5,708 nucleotides of DNA from Prolixibacteraceae bacterium UBA5740. GTDB lineage: Bacteria; Bacteroidota; Bacteroidia; Bacteroidales; Prolixibacteraceae. Shown piece after piece: positions 1 to 5,708 of this stretch; the first letter of the stretch is position 1; the number at the start of each line of letters is the position of its first letter. The position numbers were made by a program, and so were the translations under genes. The stretch is from the NCBI GenBank assembly GCA_002419285.1, contig DIFU01000098.1, positions 1 through 5,708 on the forward strand, read 5' to 3'. Under the pieces are notes generated by a model. The model did no database searches and was not told the origin of the DNA. It saw only the letters and a list, made by a program, of their open reading frames with translations.

Positions 1-2
1 AT

Positions 3-1022
3 TTACAAGGCTGATTTGAATTGACGCAGGAAGCTGACGTCATTTTCAAAATAATGTCGGATATCCTTGATACCGTATAATAGCATGGCGATGCGTTCAA
101 TACCCATACCAAATGCAAATCCGGTGTATTTGTTACTATCTATGTTGCAGGCTTCCAGAACATTCGGATCAACCATTCCGCATCCAAGTATCTCAAGCCA
201 GCCTGTATGTTTACAAACATTACATCCTTCACCACCACAAATCGAACAACTTACATCCATTTCGGCCGAGGGTTCAGTAAAAGGGAAGTAGGAAGGTCTT
301 AACCTGATTTTTGTCCCTTCACCAAAAAGCTCCTTGGCAAAGTATAACAATGTTTGTTTCAGGTCGGCAAAAGAGACATTCTCATCAACATACAATCCTT
401 CAACCTGATGGAAAATGCAGTGTGACCTTGCTGATATGGCTTCGTTGCGGAATACCCTGCCCGGGAAGATCGCCCTGATGGGTGGTTGGGTGTGTTCCAT
501 AACCCTGATTTGAACACTGGATGTATGAGTCCGAAGGAGTACATCCGGGTTCTTTTCAATAAAAAAAGTATCCTGCATGTCTCTTGCCGGATGTTCGGGC
601 GGAAAGTTCAATGCCGAAAACACATGCCAGTCATCCTCAATCTCAGGACCTTCGGCTACCGAGAATCCCAAACGGGCAAAAATGTCAATGATACGGTTTC
701 TGACAAGGGCCAGGGGATGACGCGTGCCAAGTGTTATTGACTCTCCGGGTGCTGTCAGGTCTAGATCGCTTTTTCCTTCACCATCGGATTCATATGCAGC
801 CTTTAAGGCATTTATTTTCTCCTGGGCAGCAATTTTCAGGTCATTCAAGGCCTTCCCCACCTCTTTTTTTAATTCAGGCTGAACGTCCTTGAATTCGGCA
901 AAAAGCTGGTTAAGTTTTCCTTTCTTGCTGATGTATTTTATACGCAACTCCTCGACCTCTTCACGGGTGGCTGCTTTCAGCGCTTCCACCTCGTTGAGTA
1001 ATTCCCTGATTCTTTCCAACAT
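3..1022 (-). CDS. pheS: Phenylalanine--tRNA ligase alpha subunit
   Basis: This is the catalytic subunit of the cytoplasmic alpha2-beta2 enzyme that attaches phenylalanine to tRNA-Phe using ATP. At 339 residues it has the usual full length. Residues 1-90 form the charged, helical N-terminal arm that binds tRNA in this family. The class II core follows: a motif 1 region around 101-130 (RHPL...GPEIEDDWHVF), THTSS at 165-169, motif 2 at 185-209 (FPGRVFRNE...HQVEG), and motif 3 at 301-310 (GFAFGMGIER). The alanine at 303 corresponds to the residue lining the phenylalanine pocket in E. coli PheS. Four cysteines (259, 262, 267, 270; CxxCx4CxxC) precede a TGWLEILG segment and look like a zinc knuckle, seen in many non-proteobacterial PheS. 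The ATG lies about 20 bp from a -7 promoter box. The gene stops two bases inside the window edge, so it is complete. The beta-subunit gene pheT is not in the window. Identification is secure. Confidence 0.98.
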   Translation of the reverse strand: MLERIRELLNEVEALKAATREEVEELRIKYISKKGKLNQLFAEFKDVQPELKKEVGKALNDLKIAAQEKINALKAAYESDGEGKSDLDLTAPGESITLGTRHPLALVRNRIIDIFARLGFSVAEGPEIEDDWHVFSALNFPPEHPARDMQDTFFIEKNPDVLLRTHTSSVQIRVMEHTQPPIRAIFPGRVFRNEAISARSHCIFHQVEGLYVDENVSFADLKQTLLYFAKELFGEGTKIRLRPSYFPFTEPSAEMDVSCSICGGEGCNVCKHTGWLEILGCGMVDPNVLEACNIDSNKYTGFAFGMGIERIAMLLYGIKDIRHYFENDVSFLRQFKSAL

Positions 1023-1041
1023 ATCATCGAAATTTGATTTG

Positions 1042-1049
1042 CAAAGATA
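1042..1049 (-). promoter_or_regulatory. Promoter -7 box of pheS
   Basis: The minus strand reads TATCTTTG, an exact match to the Bacteroidota -7 consensus TAnnTTTG. It sits 19 bp before the pheS ATG, which predicts a leader of roughly a dozen bases. No clear TTTG -33 element is seen at the usual 19-21 bp distance; only a T-rich stretch (TTTT near 1072-1075) is present. The box overlaps the 8-bp palindrome TTTGCAAA (1038-1045), which may be chance. Confidence 0.55.
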
Positions 1050-1108
1050 AGTATTCCTTCGAAAACAGGATAAAAGTCAACCTGCCTGTAAAACATTCTG
1101 TGCAATAG

Positions 1109-1139
1109 TTTCAAATTCAAGGGGAGGTACTTACCTTTG
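1109..1139 (+). promoter_or_regulatory. Promoter of the metallo-hydrolase gene
   Basis: TACCTTTG at 1132-1139 matches the Bacteroidota -7 consensus TAnnTTTG. TTTC at 1109-1112 is a one-base variant of the -33 TTTG element, with a 19-bp spacer, which is the usual distance. Transcription would start near 1144-1147, giving a leader of about 15 bases before the ATG at 1161. The -7 box overlaps a small dyad, ACCTTT-gta-AAAGGT (1133-1147). Together with the pheS box it makes 1023-1160 a divergent promoter region. Confidence 0.6.
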
Positions 1140-1160
1140 TAAAAGGTTAACACTTCCCAT

Positions 1161-1874
1161 ATGAAAGATTTCAAGATTATACAGCTGAAAGTGGGAATGA
1201 CCCGTCCCACGATTATCACCAATGGAGAGAGTTCAATCCTTATAGACGCCGGCCCACCCGGACACCTGGATGATTTTATCCGCCAGTTTCGATTTCATGG
1301 AATACAACCTTCAACTATTAGTCTGATTGTCCTGACCCATGTACATTACGATCATACTGGTAATCTTGCAGGGTTAAGGGAACTTACAGGAGCCAAGGTG
1401 ATGGTAAACAAGAGGGAAGCGGATTGGTTGTCGACAGGATTGATGCCAATTCCCAGGGGAACCCGATGGTGGACCAAACTGGTTGTGAATCTTGGCGATA
1501 TCCTCATGCCAGGGTATGCTTCTCCTCCTCCCTTTGAGGCGGATATATTGGTGGATGACAGGATGGAACTGGGCCCGTGGGGTTTCCCGGCAACCATAAT
1601 TCATACACCCGGACATACCGAAGGTTCCCAATCGGTGATCATGGGCGATACGATTATTTCCGGGGATACTTTTTTTAATTTCAAATATTTTTCTGTTTTT
1701 CCGCCTTTCGCAAATTCACAGGTTGAGTTATTGCATACCTGGGGACGACTGTTCAGTATGGGACTTAAAACCATATATCCGGGACATGGTCCCCGATTTG
1801 ATATTTCGGTAGCAAAGGAAACGTATAAGAAGAAGATCAGGGAATTCAGGAATGAGACTTTCCAGAAAATTTGA
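1161..1874 (+). CDS. Metallo-beta-lactamase-fold hydrolase
   Basis: This is a 237-residue, probably cytoplasmic hydrolase of the metallo-beta-lactamase superfamily (glyoxalase II / lactonase-like group). The substrate is unknown. The metal-site motifs are all present and in order: HVHYDH at 60-65, HTPGH at 148-152 (His152), the bridging Asp in GDT at 168-170 (Asp169), and PGHG at 207-210 (His209). These predict a two-metal, usually zinc, centre. The segment between the first and second motifs includes a tryptophan-containing basic and hydrophobic stretch (about 94-119, with RGTRWWTK), which could form a substrate lid or touch a membrane; that is a guess. No signal peptide is visible. It has its own promoter, diverges from pheS, and ends only 14 bp from the oppositely oriented gene that follows. 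A lactonase, thioesterase or glyoxalase-type activity is equally compatible with the sequence. Confidence 0.93.
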   Translation: MKDFKIIQLKVGMTRPTIITNGESSILIDAGPPGHLDDFIRQFRFHGIQPSTISLIVLTHVHYDHTGNLAGLRELTGAKVMVNKREADWLSTGLMPIPRGTRWWTKLVVNLGDILMPGYASPPPFEADILVDDRMELGPWGFPATIIHTPGHTEGSQSVIMGDTIISGDTFFNFKYFSVFPPFANSQVELLHTWGRLFSMGLKTIYPGHGPRFDISVAKETYKKKIREFRNETFQKI

Positions 1875-1888
1875 TTATCCCTGCCTGA

Positions 1889-2785
1889 TTATTTCATCTC
1901 GAGACGGGTAGTGCCGATGTTATTGCCGTCAGCGAAAATATCTACCGTGTAAACTCCTTGCATAAATTTCTCGCCTTCATTGTCCCAGAAGATATTAACA
2001 GGCAGATCGTTACCTTCATAATTGACTTCGCGCATGGCTGAGAATGGAATTTTCAGATCTTCGAATTGAAAAAGATCGTTCGGCGATTTGCTCAAAAGTA
2101 ACTGATCGGGACGCATGATACGTACGTAGACATTTTTAGCCCCTCTTTTGGCGGTGATGTTTCGGCTCAGGGTGAAACTGATCCTGATCATATTTGCCCT
2201 GTTGGCAAATCTGGTACTTTGGTTACGATTGTTCACGGCTTCAGCCAACAGGTCGGAAAGTTCAAGTTTGGCAGCTCGCTGAAGGTTCTGTTCCAACCTG
2301 TCCTTTTCCTGCGTAAGCTGGACATTTTGCGATTCAACCTGTTTTACCTGTTCCTTGACTTCCAGATTTTCGGCCATCAAAATCTGGTTCCGGCGGTTCA
2401 GTGAATCAATCTGGACAATATAATTCCGCATGATTTCACGAAGTGTGGTAACCTCCTTTTGGTAACGGCCGATCCTTTCAACACTAAGCCGCTTGGTCTG
2501 TTCCACTTCCATAAGAAGGTCCTTAACCTTGGTCTGGGCAAAATAAAGCTGTTCGTTAATGGTGTCGTTTTCCGTTTTCAGAGAGTCATAACTTACTATG
2601 ATCTGGTTCAATTCAAACTGGATAGAATCTTTTTCTGAAGAGATTTCACCAACGATTTGCCTGTAATCGTTTCGTTGCATGAAGAATAGAACTAACAGCG
2701 TCACCAGTGTCAGTGACAACAGAATGACAATGATATTGTTCCGTTTTTCTTTTGTTGTTTCTCCCAAAAAATGTTTCTTACCCAT
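1889..2785 (-). CDS. Membrane-anchored coiled-coil protein of unknown function
   Basis: The 298-residue product has a short basic N-terminus (MGKK...KEKR), one hydrophobic segment at about 18-36 that should be an uncleaved membrane anchor, a long charged heptad-like coiled coil at about 40-172 rich in E, Q, K, L and N, and a C-terminal domain at about 175-298 predicted to be mainly beta (VYVRIMRPD, VNIFWDNE, YTVDIFADG). The layout suggests a structural or scaffolding protein with its tail in the periplasm or the cytoplasm; topology is not settled. Similar C-terminal domains occur, as I recall, in Bacteroidota proteins sometimes labelled as chromosome-partitioning proteins, but no ParA ATPase motif is present here, so that name is unsupported. 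I chose the ATG at 2785 because GGAG lies 8 bases upstream. An in-frame ATG at 2803 and a TTG at 2812 are alternatives that would add 6 or 9 residues. It has its own promoter. Confidence 0.85.
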   Translation of the reverse strand: MGKKHFLGETTKEKRNNIIVILLSLTLVTLLVLFFMQRNDYRQIVGEISSEKDSIQFELNQIIVSYDSLKTENDTINEQLYFAQTKVKDLLMEVEQTKRLSVERIGRYQKEVTTLREIMRNYIVQIDSLNRRNQILMAENLEVKEQVKQVESQNVQLTQEKDRLEQNLQRAAKLELSDLLAEAVNNRNQSTRFANRANMIRISFTLSRNITAKRGAKNVYVRIMRPDQLLLSKSPNDLFQFEDLKIPFSAMREVNYEGNDLPVNIFWDNEGEKFMQGVYTVDIFADGNNIGTTRLEMK

Positions 2786-2822
2786 GGTCTTTTCTCCAGA
2801 CATATCAATCAATTAGATGAAT

Positions 2823-2846
2823 AGTTCCTGCACAAAATTAGGAACT
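2823..2846. repeat. 7-bp inverted repeat flanking a -7 box (possible operator)
   Basis: AGTTCCT (2823-2829) and AGGAACT (2840-2846) are perfect inverted repeats separated by 10 bp. The -7 box of the coiled-coil gene fills the spacer and touches one arm. Bound by a dimeric regulator, the site would block RNA polymerase. If transcribed from the receptor operon it could also form a hairpin, but no U-run follows it on that strand, so a Rho-independent terminator is not supported. Confidence 0.4.
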
Positions 2847-2866
2847 TTTCACGGTTGGCCGACAAA
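2833..2866 (-). promoter_or_regulatory. Promoter of the coiled-coil protein gene
   Basis: On the minus strand TAATTTTG (2833-2840) matches the TAnnTTTG -7 consensus, and TTTG (2863-2866) matches the -33 element with a 22-bp spacer, slightly longer than the usual 19-21. The predicted start of transcription, near 2826, lies upstream of all three candidate start codons. The promoter lies in the gap after the TonB-receptor stop codon, so the coiled-coil gene can be transcribed independently of the receptor operon. Confidence 0.55.
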
Positions 2867-2912
2867 AAAAATGAATAACAGACTATTGTGTATCAAAAAC
2901 TATGCTGCCTTT

Positions 2913-5276
2913 TCAGAAATTACCCATTTTAATGCCGAAATAGATGGTTCTGGGGGTTGCCGGACCATAGATGTAGGCTGGATCTCTATCGATTCCTGTG
3001 TCAAAGTCATTTTGATAAGAATTGAACATGTTTTTTACACCACCATTGATCTGGACTTTACCAGCTCTCAAAACAGGAAAGGTATAACTCAATTTGATAC
3101 CAGAATCAAAAAATGTGTCTGATTCAACCAGTTTTCCATTTTCAGGATCATCCAGTTTGGGCCCAAAGTAGGGCAATAGCATTGAACCGGTATAGTTCCC
3201 AGACAGTGCTAATTCAAGACGATTGGTCGTCGACCAGTTCAGCGACGCATATCCATATTGTGAAGGGGCCCGTAAAAACCGTTTTTCATTGAATTCCTGT
3301 GGGGCTTCATAAGCGCTGCTTTGAAAGGTGAAACCACTTTGGAGCTGAAATTTCCTTGATGGAGAGATATTGAGCTCGAGGTTTATTCCCTTAACTATAG
3401 CTCCCTCCACGGCATTCCTTCTTGTGTAAAGCACCACTCCATCCTCATCGGGGATTCCGTATTCATTGGAAAAGGGATTTGCCAAATAGGTAAGGAAACC
3501 TTCGGCCAGAAACTGATACTGGGCGAAAAGCGTCTGGTGGGTATAATTCATGGACGCAGAGTAACTGTTTGAAGTCTCTTGTTTCAGGTTATTGTCATTT
3601 TTGTGCAGAACCTTTCTGGCTCCCGATGTTTCGATATGAAGGTCCTCATCGAATATCTGTGGTGCCCTGAAACCACGGGCAAAGGACCCCCTGAACTGAA
3701 GATCCTCGGAGGCATGCCAAAGCAAACTGATTCTTGGGCTCAAAACATTCCCATTCAACTCTCCCGAACGATTGATGATATCCACAATTTGGTATCTGTC
3801 GAAACGGATACCGGCAGAGACCAGAAGGGAATTTATTTTCCATTCACTTTGTGAGAAGGCTGAAAATATATTTATTTTTTGGTGCGCAACCTGTGTGCCT
3901 ATTACGTTTCTCATACTGGCAGGATCAAAATAGTCGTTCTTTTTATCCTTCAGTTGATTATATGCATATTCGGTACCGGATGTGATTGTTGCCGGGGCAA
4001 ATAATAAATTGTCGAAATGCCTGACGTATTGAACTCCCGTGGATATCGAAAAATCATCGGTCTGGCCATACGCTGACGGATCCTGGTTTGCACCATAATA
4101 GGACCCCCTGTTTACTCCTACCGCAGACATCCATCCCGAAAGCTTATCTATTTCCCTGAACAATTGATCAAAAGTCAGGGAAGCGGAATTGATTCTGTGA
4201 GTCGTACTTTCGGCGATATCCGATTCGTGCAGCGGCTTGTCAAATTGATTGCCACCCCTTCTATATTCATAAATCCGGAAATAATCAAGTGATATCTTTC
4301 CACGGCTTCCTGTCCTGCGAAACAAGCGAGTTCCGAAAGTTGTATTGTCAATTGAGGACAGTTCAGAAAAACCATCCCCATTGGCATCATATGGATTTCT
4401 TGTCCTGTGAAATCCGTAAAAGCTCAATCCCTGGTGGTTTTGTTCCGAAACCAGTGAGCCGTTTGCATTAAGATTGAAATCGGGTTCAGTTGGAAATCCA
4501 TTAATTCCAGCACCTGTTATACCATAAGATGAGGAGAGGCTGAAAGAGTTGTTAATCGGATCCTTGGTTATCATATTGATTGTACCGGCAATGGCATTGC
4601 TGCCAAACATTGCAGAGCCACCACCCCTGACAACTTCCACCCGTTCGATCATATTCACCGGAATGAGTTCGAGGCCGTAAACGCCTGCCAGTCCGCTGAA
4701 AACGGGCCTTGAGTTGATCAGGATCTGGGTGTAAGGCCCTTCGAGACCATTCATTCGTACTTGAGAGAATCCACAGTTCTGGCAATTGTTTTCCATTCGT
4801 AGTCCGGGAGTGAAATTCAATCCTTCGCTGAGGGTAACACTTTGCATTCTGTCAAAAAGCTTTGGATTGATGCTATTGACAATGGAGCTGGATTCTTTTC
4901 GGCTTCCTGCGTTGCGGTTGGCTGATATGACTACCTGTTCAATGCCAATATTGTCGGGTTCAAGGTTTACCGAAAGGTTGAGGGTATTGCCATCTACTAT
5001 GATGACCTCTCTACTGTATGTACGATATCCGACAGCCGAAAAAACAATGACATGATTGCCACCTGGTATATTCTTAAGGTTGAAATGTCCATGGGCATCT
5101 GCTGAAACTCCGATGGTGGTTCCTTGAACGAAAACACTTGCAAAAGGGACTAAATCTCCCTGAGATTCAATTTTGCCGGAAAGAGTACCGGTATTTAAAG
5201 ATTTTTTTACTGGTTCATGGGCAGTAAGCATGGATACTGAGCATATCAGTAACAGAATCAGATAAGTTGATTTCAT
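2913..5276 (-). CDS. TonB-dependent outer-membrane receptor with N-terminal CarboxypepD-reg-like domain
   Basis: This is a 787-residue outer-membrane gated channel that imports a ligand using energy from TonB-ExbBD. A signal peptide covers residues 1 to about 19 (hydrophobic core LILLLICSVSML, then TA-HEP). A carboxypeptidase-regulatory-like beta domain follows at about 31-107, then a possible TonB-box-like segment near 113-120 (EQVVISAN). The plug domain is at about 121-238, with NGLEGPYTQ, IERVEVVRGGGSAMFGS and GTINMITK. The beta barrel runs from about 240 to a terminal phenylalanine, as expected for BAM-assembled proteins. It belongs to a recognisable Bacteroidota receptor group marked by CQNCGF in the plug (Cys165, Cys168), RAPQIFDEDLHIE in the barrel (537-549) and KNMFNSYQNDFD near the end (748-759). 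It has none of the usual SusD partner nearby, arguing against glycan uptake. It follows the His-rich gene by 44 bp and probably shares its promoter. A metal or metal-chelate ligand is inferred, not shown. Confidence 0.95.
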   Translation of the reverse strand: MKSTYLILLLICSVSMLTAHEPVKKSLNTGTLSGKIESQGDLVPFASVFVQGTTIGVSADAHGHFNLKNIPGGNHVIVFSAVGYRTYSREVIIVDGNTLNLSVNLEPDNIGIEQVVISANRNAGSRKESSSIVNSINPKLFDRMQSVTLSEGLNFTPGLRMENNCQNCGFSQVRMNGLEGPYTQILINSRPVFSGLAGVYGLELIPVNMIERVEVVRGGGSAMFGSNAIAGTINMITKDPINNSFSLSSSYGITGAGINGFPTEPDFNLNANGSLVSEQNHQGLSFYGFHRTRNPYDANGDGFSELSSIDNTTFGTRLFRRTGSRGKISLDYFRIYEYRRGGNQFDKPLHESDIAESTTHRINSASLTFDQLFREIDKLSGWMSAVGVNRGSYYGANQDPSAYGQTDDFSISTGVQYVRHFDNLLFAPATITSGTEYAYNQLKDKKNDYFDPASMRNVIGTQVAHQKINIFSAFSQSEWKINSLLVSAGIRFDRYQIVDIINRSGELNGNVLSPRISLLWHASEDLQFRGSFARGFRAPQIFDEDLHIETSGARKVLHKNDNNLKQETSNSYSASMNYTHQTLFAQYQFLAEGFLTYLANPFSNEYGIPDEDGVVLYTRRNAVEGAIVKGINLELNISPSRKFQLQSGFTFQSSAYEAPQEFNEKRFLRAPSQYGYASLNWSTTNRLELALSGNYTGSMLLPYFGPKLDDPENGKLVESDTFFDSGIKLSYTFPVLRAGKVQINGGVKNMFNSYQNDFDTGIDRDPAYIYGPATPRTIYFGIKMGNF

Positions 5277-5291
5277 TGAAAACTTGATTTT

Positions 5292-5336
5292 TGGTAAAAA
5301 CTGGATACAAAGGATGGGGATTAGCTGTTTTTACCA
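5292..5336. repeat. 10-bp inverted repeat at the junction of the two operon genes
   Basis: TGGTAAAAAC (5292-5301) and GTTTTTACCA (5327-5336) are a perfect inverted repeat with a 25-base loop. The upstream arm in the mRNA ends just before the stop codon of the His-rich gene, and the downstream arm ends 15 bases before the receptor ATG. No U-tract follows, so it is not a standard terminator. It may stabilise or process the mRNA, or influence receptor translation. The arms are AT-rich, so a chance match is possible. Confidence 0.4.
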
Positions 5337-5677
5337 GGGGGCGCCCTCAGTGGACTATGCGTAAGGGTTGATTTTTCAATGAATTGTTGATTGGTTGCAA
5401 TTGGCTCTTTACTCAGAATCACTGGAACCGCTATTGCATTTCTAAAAACGGGAGGTTCCTGATAATCCAGAAAATTGACCTGAAAATCATAAATGGTCCC
5501 AGGTGAATGTGTATGATTCCTAAGTGGCTGGTTTTGGTCGTGGTCGACCGGATGGAAGTGAAAAATCATCCTGCCATCTGCCAATATATGACAGTGTTTA
5601 TCTCTGGTAACCGTATAGGTTACCAGAAAATATCCCATCAGTAATGGCAGGAGAAGATATTTACAGTAATTTCTCAC
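5321..5677 (-). CDS. Small exported histidine-rich protein, putative metal binding
   Basis: The 118-residue product starts with a short basic and hydrophobic export signal (residues 1 to about 23; RNYCKYLLLPLLMGYFLV), which could be cleaved or stay as an anchor. The mature part holds eight histidines in clusters: HCH at 28-30, HFHPVDH at 40-46, HTH at 55-57, and His107 near the C-terminus. Cys29 lies inside the first cluster. The tail carries LRAPP (110-114), a C-terminal motif I recall from other small secreted Bacteroidota proteins encoded beside TonB-dependent receptors. It is the first gene of an apparent operon with the receptor, ending 44 bp before it. I infer periplasmic or surface metal binding (for example zinc or copper) in support of uptake or sensing; no enzyme motif is seen. 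The start is GTG at 5677: an in-frame stop lies just upstream and the next in-frame ATG is codon 14, inside the signal. Confidence 0.8.
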   Translation of the reverse strand: MRNYCKYLLLPLLMGYFLVTYTVTRDKHCHILADGRMIFHFHPVDHDQNQPLRNHTHSPGTIYDFQVNFLDYQEPPVFRNAIAVPVILSKEPIATNQQFIEKSTLTHSPLRAPPGKNS

Positions 5678-5699
5678 ATTTCGGCATTAAATGACCTGA

Positions 5700-5707
5700 C
5701 AAAAGTA
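5700..5707 (-). promoter_or_regulatory. Promoter -7 box of the His-rich protein / TonB-receptor operon
   Basis: The minus strand reads TACTTTTG, matching the TAnnTTTG -7 consensus, 22 bp before the GTG start at 5677. The -33 element would lie beyond the window edge. Transcription would start near 5693. No exact TAnnTTTG occurs in the 44-bp gap before the receptor gene, which supports transcription of both genes from this promoter. Confidence 0.5.
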
Positions 5708-5708
5708 A

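Noticed and set aside
359..740. Open frames on both strands inside pheS
   Set aside because: They overlap the conserved PheS motif 2 region in other frames and are shadows of that gene.
977..1222. Minus-strand 81-codon frame across the pheS-hydrolase intergenic region
   Set aside because: It overlaps both flanking genes and both predicted promoters and lacks any ribosome site or recognisable motif.
1352..1631. Two minus-strand open frames inside the hydrolase gene
   Set aside because: They are antisense to a gene with intact catalytic motifs and encode low-complexity, proline- and serine-rich products without recognisable features.
1875..1888. Bidirectional terminator between the two convergent genes
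   Set aside because: The 14-bp gap and its flanks show no stem with a T-run on either strand; the nearby TCTCGAGA palindrome is within coding sequence and too short.
2786..2812. Longer coiled-coil protein starting at TTG 2812 or ATG 2803
   Set aside because: TTG starts are rare and neither site has a ribosome-binding sequence, while ATG 2785 has GGAG at 8 bases. The ATG at 2803 cannot be fully excluded.
2864..2912. Rho-independent terminator after the receptor gene
   Set aside because: There is a run of eight T on the minus strand (2864-2871) but I find no stable hairpin directly before it.
2817..3122. Plus-strand 101-codon open frame opposite the receptor 3' end
   Set aside because: It mostly lies antisense to the receptor C-terminus, has no promoter or ribosome site, and its product shows no domain-like pattern.

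Overview
The window looks like chromosomal DNA from a member of the Bacteroidota. Several things point there. The TonB-dependent receptor starts with a carboxypeptidase-regulatory-like domain, as many receptors of this phylum do. Each of the four inferred transcription units has a match to the Bacteroidota -7 promoter element TAnnTTTG just before its first gene. Shine-Dalgarno sequences are mostly weak or absent. The order or genus cannot be read from the sequence alone.

Layout, left to right. Positions 3-1022 (minus) encode the complete alpha subunit of phenylalanyl-tRNA synthetase (pheS). A 138-bp divergent promoter region (1023-1160) separates it from a plus-strand metallo-beta-lactamase-fold hydrolase (1161-1874). 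That gene ends tail to tail, 14 bp from a minus-strand membrane-anchored coiled-coil protein (1889-2785) with a conserved-looking C-terminal beta domain of unknown function. Further right, also on the minus strand, is an apparent two-gene operon. It begins with a small exported histidine-rich protein (5321-5677), followed after 44 bp by a 787-residue TonB-dependent outer-membrane receptor (2913-5276). Coding density is high and no stretch of 300 bp lacks a gene. I see no RNA gene, mobile element or CRISPR array.

How the genes work together. PheS and the hydrolase share only a divergent promoter region, so a functional link is not implied. The right-hand pair is the most suggestive part. The exported protein carries HxH-type clusters (HCH, HFHP, HTH) and an LRAPP C-terminal motif. 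The receptor has a CxxC pair in its plug domain (CQNCG) and an acidic/His barrel motif (FDEDLHIE). My inference is a metal or metal-chelate uptake system in which the small protein binds or senses the ligand. The ligand is not determined by the sequence. A 10-bp inverted repeat spans the junction of these two genes, and a 7-bp dyad brackets the -7 box of the coiled-coil gene. Both are possible regulatory sites.
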